A stretch of 64,000 bases of DNA from positions 496,001-560,000 of the forward strand of contig NZ_LR216287.1 of the NCBI RefSeq assembly GCF_900696045.1. The letters run 5' to 3'. This document shows, piece after piece, positions 56,706 to 64,000 of the stretch; positions within the stretch are counted from its first letter, which is position 1; every line of letters begins with the position of its first letter. The position numbers and the translations under genes were made by a program. Source of the DNA: Candidatus Nitrosocosmicus franklandus (GTDB lineage: Archaea > Thermoproteota > Nitrososphaeria > Nitrososphaerales > Nitrososphaeraceae). The notes beneath the pieces are model-generated. The model saw only the letters and a list, made by a program, of their open reading frames with translations, searched no databases and was not told where the DNA came from.

Positions 56706-58139
56706 ATGAAGCTTTCAAGGCGGTTCGTTTGGTCGTTAACCGCTATTATAATATTAATTCCGATAGTTACAGTAATTGCAACTAAAACTACTACTGATGG
56801 TCAGTGGTATTCTGCTGTTAGTACGATGGCAAAAAATTCCTCCGAAATGACCAAATCCGTCGGCGGTCACACCCCAGGGTATCCCAGCATCAAGACCAAT
56901 GGTGACGTCTTAGATCCCATTACCATTCCCGGTAATTCAGAAAATGCAGTGGTTAACCCAACAGAATACCTTCGTGATTTTAGTTATGGTCATGTAACCA
57001 AGTTCCCAAACGGAACGGCCCTGAGAGAGTTTACGCTAATTGCATCTGATTCGGAAATCAAGGAGATTTCCCCAGGAGTTTTTTATAATGTATGGACATT
57101 TAATGGAACCGTACCAGGTCCTACGATAAGAGCCACAGAAGGTGACATAATAAGGATTAATTTCATTAACAACGGCTCAAAGCCTCATTCAATTCATACT
57201 CATGGAATCCATCCTGCAGAAATGGATGGAGTATTTGAAATGATCGGTCCCCAAGGCAGATTCACATACGAATTCACTGCCGAGCCGTTTGGGGTTTTCC
57301 CATACCACTGTCACATGACTCCGCTTGAGGAACACATAACACATGGCCTGTATGGTGTAATAATCATCGATCCCAAAGAGGGGAGACCCGTAGCAGACGA
57401 ATTGGTAATGGTAATGAACGGATACGATACAGATTTTGATACCGAAAATAATTTCTACACAGTTAATGGAATACCTTATTATTACATGTACGAGCCCATT
57501 GAAGTGGAAAAAGACAAGCTTGTTAGAATTTACCTAGTCAACATGCTAGAATTTGACCCCATAAATAATTTCCATTTACATGCTAACATGTTTAATTACT
57601 ATCCAAGTGGAACGAGTATGACTCCAGTCGAGTTAAACGACATTGTGACAATGAGCCAAGGTGAAAGAGGAATCTTAGAATTCAAGTACAAATATACAGG
57701 CGACTACATGTTCCATGCCCATAAAACAGAGTTTGCAGAAAAGGGATGGATGGGACTAATCAGAGTTGTTGACAACAAAAGCACAGATAGTTACAGTTAC
57801 GATACCACTCCACACTTTAGTGATCGAGATGTCGACCAATCATATGACTACCAGGTAGACAATACTGTCAACGATAACTCGTCTAAAGCAATTGTATCCA
57901 CCAAACTATTAGACAATACAAATGGTACAAATAACTTAAACTTCTCTTCTATACAGCATCCAAATACGACGACAAGCTTTAGTCCATTAAATAGTAGTAG
58001 CGATGATTCTACCACCTTCAATAAAACTTTAGCAAATGATGGCAACACTATTGAAAATAAAAACAATCCCAAACTAGTTTCTCTATCCAATTTTGGCGAC
58101 ACCATTCATAACAATCATTATATTCAAGGAGAAATTTAG
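56706..58139 (+). CDS. Two-domain multicopper oxidase
   Basis: Exported copper oxidase. After a signal anchor (about 8-27), two cupredoxin domains are visible. Domain 1 has His164/His166 in SIHTHGIHP and a type 1 copper set in YHCHMTPLEEH (His201, Cys202, His203, with Met204). Domain 2 has His290/His292 in NFHLHANMF and His337/His339 in MFHAHKTEF, forming the trinuclear site with domain 1 across subunits; its own type 1 Cys is missing, so this is the form with copper in domain 1. The tail beyond 366 is Ser/Thr/Asn-rich. It starts an operon with a ZIP transporter 2 nt downstream and a DtxR-like gene; in ammonia-oxidising archaea this trio is recurrent and linked to metal handling. Confidence 0.92.
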   Translation: MKLSRRFVWSLTAIIILIPIVTVIATKTTTDGQWYSAVSTMAKNSSEMTKSVGGHTPGYPSIKTNGDVLDPITIPGNSENAVVNPTEYLRDFSYGHVTKFPNGTALREFTLIASDSEIKEISPGVFYNVWTFNGTVPGPTIRATEGDIIRINFINNGSKPHSIHTHGIHPAEMDGVFEMIGPQGRFTYEFTAEPFGVFPYHCHMTPLEEHITHGLYGVIIIDPKEGRPVADELVMVMNGYDTDFDTENNFYTVNGIPYYYMYEPIEVEKDKLVRIYLVNMLEFDPINNFHLHANMFNYYPSGTSMTPVELNDIVTMSQGERGILEFKYKYTGDYMFHAHKTEFAEKGWMGLIRVVDNKSTDSYSYDTTPHFSDRDVDQSYDYQVDNTVNDNSSKAIVSTKLLDNTNGTNNLNFSSIQHPNTTTSFSPLNSSSDDSTTFNKTLANDGNTIENKNNPKLVSLSNFGDTIHNNHYIQGEI

Positions 58140-58141
58140 GA

Positions 58142-59899
58142 ATGAAAAAGAAAAACGACAAAATCAAAAATTCTGTGGATTCTGAGAATACAACGGACCC
58201 CGTCTCAACCCAACCGAATCATGAAGATATTTCTGTATTGGAAGGCGCAGAGGTCGAGATTTCTAAAGAGTTGGAAAAAGATCCGCACTCATCAAAAAAT
58301 CAAGACACTATTGCTGTTACTACTGATACTACTACAACAGTTGCACCTACTACTACAGGATTGCCATTTCAAAAGAAAAAGAGAATCGTGACGATAGGTC
58401 TTGCACTCATGCCGTTAGTTATTTTGGCCGTAATGATATACTTTTTTACTAGTCCATATGGCCAAGATTTGATAACGGGTGGAACCCCATTACCTCAAAT
58501 AACAATAGAAAAGATTGAATTTCATGAAAATCAAATAGTTGTATACATACGTAATACGGGGCCAGAGACAGTCACAATTTCACAGGCAGACATAAACGAC
58601 AGAATACATTCAGCAGCTATCGAACCCTCACAGATACTTCCAAGACTCGGCGAAGCACGTGTGATTATCCCCTTTCTTTGGAACCCTGGGGAACCTTACG
58701 AAGTAGGTATTACCACATCGGATGGAACTCGATTTAGTAATACTGTAGAAGCTGCAGCACCTACCCCCATTCCGAATATCAATCAAGTCACAGTGTTTGC
58801 TTTGCTGGGAGTGTTTGTAGGAGTAATCCCAGTTTTGATAGGTTTAGCCTGGTACCCATTTATGAGAAAAATCACAAGAAACCAGTATAATTTCTTTCTT
58901 AGTTTAACGGCTGGGTTATTAATATTCTTGGGAATAGAGGCATTCTTAGAAAGCAATGAAATTGCAGCATCTAGTCTGGCTCCCGTATTCAACGGTCAAA
59001 TGTTAATACCTGTAGTAGTATTTGCCACATTTTTAGTATTGTTTTTTCTGTCGGAATATTTTACAAACAAGACAGAAATCAAATTATCAACCACTGCCAC
59101 AATTTCAGGTAAATCATCAGTAACAAACTCGCAATCAAATGGAGAACACGACGATAAAGACAAACGAAAAAACCCCGCGTTAGTATCAAGCAAACATCAG
59201 GGTTCAAAATATTTATCGAATGATAAAAAGTCATTTTTTGCAGCTCAAAGGGATGAAAAGTATCAATCTACTAATACTAGTAGTCTAGATACTTTCAAGG
59301 AAAATAGAGGTAGTAGTACTAGCAGTAATGTCGATCTCCTAAAGCCATTGGCGATATCCCTTATGGTAGCGATAGGAATTGGTCTGCATAATTTTGGTGA
59401 AGGCCTAGCAATAGGAGCTGCTGTTCTCCTTGGAGAAATAGCATTAAGTACATTTCTCATCATTGGCTTTACTATTCACAATACAACAGAAGGACTAGCA
59501 ATAATTGCCCCACTTGCAAAATTGGGAAAACCAATGATAAGAAGATTGATACTATTAGGATTAATTGCAGGAGTACCAACCATCATAGGAACATGGATAG
59601 GCGGTTTCATTTACTCTCCTCTTGCCTCAGTAATTTTCTTGGCAATAGGAGCAGGAGCAATTTTCCAGGTCGTGTACTCTCTCATTGTATGGATGTCCAA
59701 ATCATTCAAGCAGTCGGCACAAAAACAAGTAACAACAACAACGATTAGTCCAGCAGCCAATGAAGATCAGAACTTTAGTACTGACGAGACAAAAAATGAA
59801 CCAATTCAGCAGTCAGTATCGTCTAATTCCGGTACATCGATTATTGCAGGTTTTATCATTGGAATGCTTATCATGTATCTGACGGGGTTGCTTGTTTAA
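58142..59899 (+). CDS. ZIP-family metal transporter with long N-terminal and linker regions
   Basis: Membrane metal permease. The family motif HNFGEGLAIGAA and the following HNTTEGLAI provide the His/Glu metal-transport residues in helices 4 and 5. The 585 residues exceed ordinary ZIPs: an acidic soluble N-terminus of about 75 residues, a first helix, a beta-rich extracytoplasmic segment (QITIEKIEFHENQIVVYIRN), and a Ser/Asn/Lys-rich cytosolic loop in the middle. Translation is probably coupled to the multicopper oxidase gene, with a ribosome site AGGAGA before the stop. Metal identity (Mn, Fe, Zn or Cu) cannot be read. Confidence 0.9.
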   Translation: MKKKNDKIKNSVDSENTTDPVSTQPNHEDISVLEGAEVEISKELEKDPHSSKNQDTIAVTTDTTTTVAPTTTGLPFQKKKRIVTIGLALMPLVILAVMIYFFTSPYGQDLITGGTPLPQITIEKIEFHENQIVVYIRNTGPETVTISQADINDRIHSAAIEPSQILPRLGEARVIIPFLWNPGEPYEVGITTSDGTRFSNTVEAAAPTPIPNINQVTVFALLGVFVGVIPVLIGLAWYPFMRKITRNQYNFFLSLTAGLLIFLGIEAFLESNEIAASSLAPVFNGQMLIPVVVFATFLVLFFLSEYFTNKTEIKLSTTATISGKSSVTNSQSNGEHDDKDKRKNPALVSSKHQGSKYLSNDKKSFFAAQRDEKYQSTNTSSLDTFKENRGSSTSSNVDLLKPLAISLMVAIGIGLHNFGEGLAIGAAVLLGEIALSTFLIIGFTIHNTTEGLAIIAPLAKLGKPMIRRLILLGLIAGVPTIIGTWIGGFIYSPLASVIFLAIGAGAIFQVVYSLIVWMSKSFKQSAQKQVTTTTISPAANEDQNFSTDETKNEPIQQSVSSNSGTSIIAGFIIGMLIMYLTGLLV

Positions 59900-59968
59900 T
59901 GTTCTACAATATTCTTTTATCAGGCCACTTTGAAATTAAAATTAACTCGGAGAAGGTATATCACTAAA

Positions 59969-60433
59969 ATGTCAAATTATCCAATTCCACCCCCGGAACC
60001 CTCAACAATAGATTCTATCAAAAGAGTCAACAAATTTCAGAGAAAGGAACGGACGGACAGAATGGAAGATTATCTAGAGATTATTTACGAACTGGTTCAT
60101 CAAAAAGGATATGCTACGAGTGTCGACATTACAGAATGTCTTAATGTATCAGCACCCAGTGTCACAAAAATGATGCGCAGGTTGGATCTTAAGGGATATC
60201 TAGAGTACGAAAAGTATAGAGGTATAAGACTAACAAGCCAGGGCAAGACAGTAGCAGAAAATATAAAAAAAAGACACAAACTATTAACTGAATTCTTTAA
60301 GCGGATTGGAGTTAGTGAAGATATTGCTATCCAAGACGCAGAAGGCATAGAACATCATTTGCATGCAGAAACATTAGAAAAACTTGAAAAGTTTCTAAGC
60401 ACAGTTAATGAATATCAAAATAATCAATCGTAG
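59969..60433 (+). CDS. DtxR/MntR-type metal-dependent repressor
   Basis: A winged-helix N-terminus (MEDYLEIIYELVHQKGYATSVDI then SAPSVTKMMRRLDLKGYLEYEK) is typical of DtxR/MntR metal-regulated repressors. The metal-binding dimer domain follows: RHKLLTEFFKRIGV, then EDIAIQDAEGIEHHLHAETLEKLE, in which His/Glu/Asp ligands are present. No SH3-like third domain is present, so it is MntR-like. It is 69 nt after the ZIP gene, likely in the same operon, and would repress or tune metal uptake. Start is ATG at 59969 (AGAAGG lies about 15 nt before it); a TTG at 59930 would add 13 residues. Confidence 0.9.
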   Translation: MSNYPIPPPEPSTIDSIKRVNKFQRKERTDRMEDYLEIIYELVHQKGYATSVDITECLNVSAPSVTKMMRRLDLKGYLEYEKYRGIRLTSQGKTVAENIKKRHKLLTEFFKRIGVSEDIAIQDAEGIEHHLHAETLEKLEKFLSTVNEYQNNQS

Positions 60434-60634
60434 TCGGGTTATATGAGGCTAGATACTAGTTGATACGAAATCTCAAGCATATAGATAATAAGATCGTTAG
60501 TAAGAATTTTGCTTTGGCATCAAGAAAAATTTGGACTAGTCTTTAACCATATAACGTAGATAACAGTTTGTAGTATCTTGATGCCATTACAGTTATAAGG
60601 ATAATTTCATCCTCTAACAGAACGGGATAGCAGT

Positions 60635-61543
60635 ATGGCAAGTGAAAACCTGGAAAAAGCCCTTGGAAGATCGATTTTTGACGACAATTTTAGAAAAAAA
60701 TGGTTGGATGATTTTGATAACTTATCGGACGAATTGGATATTGCTGATGTCCGCGAAAGAATAAAGGCCGAGCACTTTCTAAGAGATTTTGAAAGATACA
60801 AGAACGAAAAAGAGGGCCGCGTTAGTAGTAACAACAGTAATAGTAGTAGTACGACTCATAGCGATAAGGATAAGGAAAAGGAAAACACCAAAGACGGCAT
60901 AAAAAATAATTATGATACGTCTAGTGCAACTGCTGCCGTTTACCCTGGTGTAAAAAATAAAGAACTAAATTTTAACAAGCAGGAATTAGGAAAGAACGAG
61001 TCTGATAAAGTGAGTGTTAATGACTATATATTTTCAATATTTCAACAAACCGTTGAAGATTCCAGAAAATTTTTTAAAAAAATATTCTATTTAAGTTATG
61101 GGGTTTTTGCCATTGGAATTATTATGTTTATCATATCCTTTCTAAGCGGATTGGGGTTATTTGGTAGTGGTCTTGGAGTTAGTTCCACCATCATATTTGG
61201 AGTTTTGGGTGTTATTACCCTTTCAATATATTTTATATATAATCCATCACAGAAAGCACAGCTGGGTATTTCAAATATTCTAAAAGTAGAAATGATTTTT
61301 ATGAATTTTTGGGACCAATTAAACTTTTGGAGACCCTACGGAAATTCTAGCGATGATGAAAAGAAAAAAGAAGCTAGTAATCAGATGCACATTACTGCAC
61401 GAACATCAATAGAATTTTTGCAACAATATTTGGATGATCAGAAATCAACTAGAAATAAGCTAAGTTCGATATTTGGAAGAACCTTTGTTCCATCAAACGA
61501 GCAAACTTCAAGCCCCGCCGTTCAGGATTTTAGGGATTCATAA
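60635..61543 (+). CDS. Two-transmembrane protein with N-terminal helical domain
   Basis: The N-terminus (ALGRSIFDDNFRKKWLDDFD) is charged and helical, followed by a Ser/Asn/Lys linker, and then two membrane segments (LSYGVFAIGIIMFIISFLSG and STIIFGVLGVITLSIYFIY), a segment with QKAQLGISNILKVEMIFMNFWDQ and a helical end. The order TM-TM-helix resembles that of the protein at 33292-33918 in this window, and of TRADD-N-associated two-TM domains. It may be a paralogous membrane sensor. The ATG at 60635 is preceded by AT-rich DNA with no clear RBS. Confidence 0.6.
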   Translation: MASENLEKALGRSIFDDNFRKKWLDDFDNLSDELDIADVRERIKAEHFLRDFERYKNEKEGRVSSNNSNSSSTTHSDKDKEKENTKDGIKNNYDTSSATAAVYPGVKNKELNFNKQELGKNESDKVSVNDYIFSIFQQTVEDSRKFFKKIFYLSYGVFAIGIIMFIISFLSGLGLFGSGLGVSSTIIFGVLGVITLSIYFIYNPSQKAQLGISNILKVEMIFMNFWDQLNFWRPYGNSSDDEKKKEASNQMHITARTSIEFLQQYLDDQKSTRNKLSSIFGRTFVPSNEQTSSPAVQDFRDS

Positions 61544-61651
61544 AAGATCGAGTAGTTTTAATGATTTGTTTTGACAGAAACCATAAGAAAACTAAACTTA
61601 TTTTTATTGGAAGAAGAGCTAATTACAACAAAGTAATAACAAGTGAAACGA

Positions 61652-64000
61652 ATGAAAGACAGCAATAATACAAACGAGAACAGAAATACTGATTCTCCTG
61701 AACGCAGGTTTGAATTTCCTGGAAGTCATTATCACGAAATTCCCATCTTGCCATACACTATCGAAGAAATGTCACTCAAAATTTTTCCAGATTTCCAAAC
61801 GGCTACACTTTCAAAGTGTCATCAAGATCTAAGCATCAAGTTCTTGAAAAATACAAAGAGTATAGAATTGGATATTGCCGAGTTAAAAATATTGAGTGTT
61901 ACATCACCTGATATCACAGTCTCGGGGTTCCGTTTGAGAAACGATAATAAGCTAACGATTGACTTTGCAAAAGCCGTTCAGGAGGGAACTAGCGCCAGTA
62001 TTTCCATTCAATACTCCGCAGGTTATTACAAAAAGAATAATAACGATACGATCGTTTATTTTGGGCCCCCTCGAAACGGCTTCCACTTTGTTGTCAAAAA
62101 AGAACCAAAAGACAATCAAGAAAAGGGCATGATAGAAGGGGAGATAAGAGAGCAAGTGCATCAGGCCTGGACTCAAGGGGAAACCACAGAAGCCAAGTAT
62201 TGGTTTCCATGTATTGATTCACCACATGTAAAATTCCGTCTAAATATAGAAATCACCACACCGGCTGAGTTTGAAGTAATTTCAAATGGAAAGATCGTGT
62301 CTAAGGTTCCCAACAGCAATAATGAACATGTAACGTGGAAATATGTAGAAACAAATCCTTTACCAGCGTATCTTGTTTCGGTGGTCATTGGCAAATTTTC
62401 AAAAATCGAAATTAGCCATGATGTCGTTCCTCTAATCTACTATTGGCCTGAAGATATTCATAGAGATGATGCTATTCTGACCTTCTCTGAAACACCTCAA
62501 ATGATCAATTTCTTTGAAAACTACTTGAAGACGAAATATCCGTTTTATAAATATTCACAAGTTGCGGTCGATAACTTTGAATTTGGAGGTATGGAAAATT
62601 TAAGCTGTACTACATTTACAAGAAGGGTACTTCATGACAAAAAAACCTCACTGGATTACAAGAATGATATCTTGTTGATTACTCACGAACTAGCACATCA
62701 ATGGTTTGGCGATTTAGTAACTTGCAAAGGCTGGTCGCACATATGGTTAAATGAAGGATTTGCAACTTACTGTGAGTCACTGTATCTAGAAAATTCAAAG
62801 GGGACAGATGAATTTCATTATAGCCTGATAGAAGCGACTGACATTTATTTTGAAGAAGCTAATGAATACTACATCAGACCAATAGTCACAAATATTTACA
62901 AGCACCCAGATGAGCTATTTGATGCTCATTCTTATGAGAAAGCAGGGTTTATCCTACACATGCTTAGATGTTTTATCGGAGAATCGAATTTTCAGAAATC
63001 AATAAAACAATACCTAGACAAGTACAGAAATTCAACCGTTACTACGAGCGATCTGATGCTAACGGTTGAAGAAGTGTCAGGTATTCAGATGCAGAAATTC
63101 TTTGCTCAATGGATTTACAGAAAGGGGCACCCAGAAATCGAAATCGAGTATTCGCTATTACCTGTAGATATTAATAACAAAGAGCAGGTCAAAAAACTAA
63201 AGATCAAAGTCACACAATTACAACTACATTCCGGAGGTCAGCAGCTTTTACCACCATATCAGTTCGAACTTGAAATAAAGGTCGTTATTCATGATACTAC
63301 GGAGAAGAGCAAAGAAATTCTCCATTTAATGCAAATCTCCCAAATAAATTCAGAAAGTATCGTCGAGTTTGACAACAAATATTCAATTTCATACATATCT
63401 GTCGATCCTCAGTTTAAGATACTAAAAGTCATCAAATCAGCAAAGATCCAAGACGAAAATAAAGAATTTTACCTCAGAAAAATGTTAGTGAATCAACTGA
63501 AAACAGCGGATACCGTAATCGAAAAAATACAAGCCGCAAGGTTCATGAAAGACCATTTCTCCGACGAGATTTTAAATTCCTTAAGCGATACCATTGAAAG
63601 TGATCCTTTCTATGGTGTAGGAAAGGAAGTAGTCAATACAATAGGATCCTATCACGACAAGAACAACTTTGAAAAATCTAACAAGGCGTATCAAACTTTA
63701 TTGGACTTTGTTACCCATAATGAAAAGTTTCAAAAACTAAACAGCCATGTAAGGCGAGCTTTATTAAGAAACATTGGGCTTTTTGAAAGAACAGAGTCGA
63801 TCGACCTACTCGAATCTATCCTAAAGGACACCTCTATAAATAGCGACTTTATAAAATCAGCTGCAGCTGCTGCTTTGGGTAAAAGCTGCAAGAAGGCTTC
63901 AAAACATGAGAAGAAAAGAATTATGAATATTTTGAAAGAAATCATAGACACTTCAGAATCATTTCAAAGTGTTGCGGCAACAGGAGCATTAGAGGGTTTA
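61652..64000 (+). CDS. M1-family aminopeptidase (partial)
   Basis: Zinc aminopeptidase of the M1 family, nearest to tricorn-interacting factor/puromycin-sensitive types. The exopeptidase motif is FGGMEN and the zinc motif HELAHQWFGD with the third ligand in WLNEGFATYCE (about residues 310 to 375). The first 200 residues form the usual beta-saddle domain. No signal peptide is visible, so it is cytosolic and may degrade peptides from the proteasome. The frame is open for 783 codons to the window edge; the protein should end within about 70-100 further codons. ATG at 61652. Confidence 0.93.
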   Translation, partial: MKDSNNTNENRNTDSPERRFEFPGSHYHEIPILPYTIEEMSLKIFPDFQTATLSKCHQDLSIKFLKNTKSIELDIAELKILSVTSPDITVSGFRLRNDNKLTIDFAKAVQEGTSASISIQYSAGYYKKNNNDTIVYFGPPRNGFHFVVKKEPKDNQEKGMIEGEIREQVHQAWTQGETTEAKYWFPCIDSPHVKFRLNIEITTPAEFEVISNGKIVSKVPNSNNEHVTWKYVETNPLPAYLVSVVIGKFSKIEISHDVVPLIYYWPEDIHRDDAILTFSETPQMINFFENYLKTKYPFYKYSQVAVDNFEFGGMENLSCTTFTRRVLHDKKTSLDYKNDILLITHELAHQWFGDLVTCKGWSHIWLNEGFATYCESLYLENSKGTDEFHYSLIEATDIYFEEANEYYIRPIVTNIYKHPDELFDAHSYEKAGFILHMLRCFIGESNFQKSIKQYLDKYRNSTVTTSDLMLTVEEVSGIQMQKFFAQWIYRKGHPEIEIEYSLLPVDINNKEQVKKLKIKVTQLQLHSGGQQLLPPYQFELEIKVVIHDTTEKSKEILHLMQISQINSESIVEFDNKYSISYISVDPQFKILKVIKSAKIQDENKEFYLRKMLVNQLKTADTVIEKIQAARFMKDHFSDEILNSLSDTIESDPFYGVGKEVVNTIGSYHDKNNFEKSNKAYQTLLDFVTHNEKFQKLNSHVRRALLRNIGLFERTESIDLLESILKDTSINSDFIKSAAAAALGKSCKKASKHEKKRIMNILKEIIDTSESFQSVAATGALEGL

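Overview
The window reads as AT-rich archaeal DNA from an ammonia-oxidising archaeon of the Nitrososphaerota (Thaumarchaeota). The large, loosely packed layout and low-complexity Ser/Asn-rich secreted proteins suggest a Nitrosocosmicus- or Nitrososphaera-like genome (inference; no marker such as amoA or rRNA is present). The signs are TATA-like boxes about 25 nt before start codons (leaderless genes), many TTG/GTG starts, a two-domain multicopper oxidase - ZIP transporter - DtxR cluster, Pth2, SufR-like and tandem winged-helix regulators, and a G3:U70 tRNA-Ala beside an SSV-type integrase.

Region 1-18.7 kb is mostly chromosomal. It holds a transketolase N-terminal protein that runs in frame into a ribulose-phosphate 3-epimerase-like start (cut by the window edge), a secreted HtrA protease, an orphan metal-type ABC ATPase, a ribbon-helix-helix protein, a MoxR/ChlI-like AAA ATPase with a vWA partner, a Ser/Asn-rich secreted protein, a PH-like/SHOCT protein, a membrane protein with its winged-helix regulator, an all-alpha dUTPase, a GNAT/amidohydrolase pair, and a voltage-gated K+ channel ending in a zinc ribbon.

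Region 18.7 to about 39.6 kb looks like an accessory island entered at tRNA-Ala(CGC). An integrase follows the tRNA, behind seven TGGAACCA/TGGTTCCA sites. Next come an IS5-type transposase relic, a ParB-like protein, an orphan response regulator, and a sparse string of peptidases from four families: an astacin with a seven-unit propeller, a subtilase with a peptidoglycan-binding domain, a caspase-like C14 peptidase with a small partner, and a papain-like C1 peptidase. A two-TM protein resembling TRADD-N-associated membrane proteins lies among them. None of the peptidases has an obvious signal peptide, and two carry zymogen-type pro-regions. The island ends in a frameshifted HTH/coiled-coil gene behind a TTGACCA array and a complete IS6-like element with an 8-bp target duplication. 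Long stretches here hold no convincing gene. I saw no right attachment site.

Region 39.7-64 kb is denser and chromosome-like: PQQ-type sugar dehydrogenase, ferritin, PhoD-like phosphatase, dienelactone hydrolase, a phosphoribosyltransferase, a frameshifted cupin, a metallophosphoesterase beside a HerA-like ATPase, a DUF421 protein, a universal stress protein, Pth2, an FMN reductase and a SufR-like regulator that share a 24-bp operator-like dyad, the multicopper oxidase - ZIP - DtxR set, another two-TM protein, and an M1 aminopeptidase cut by the right edge.

The best candidate for an undescribed system is the multi-peptidase cluster at 22.9-35.6 kb. Its co-function is inferred from proximity and domain types only.
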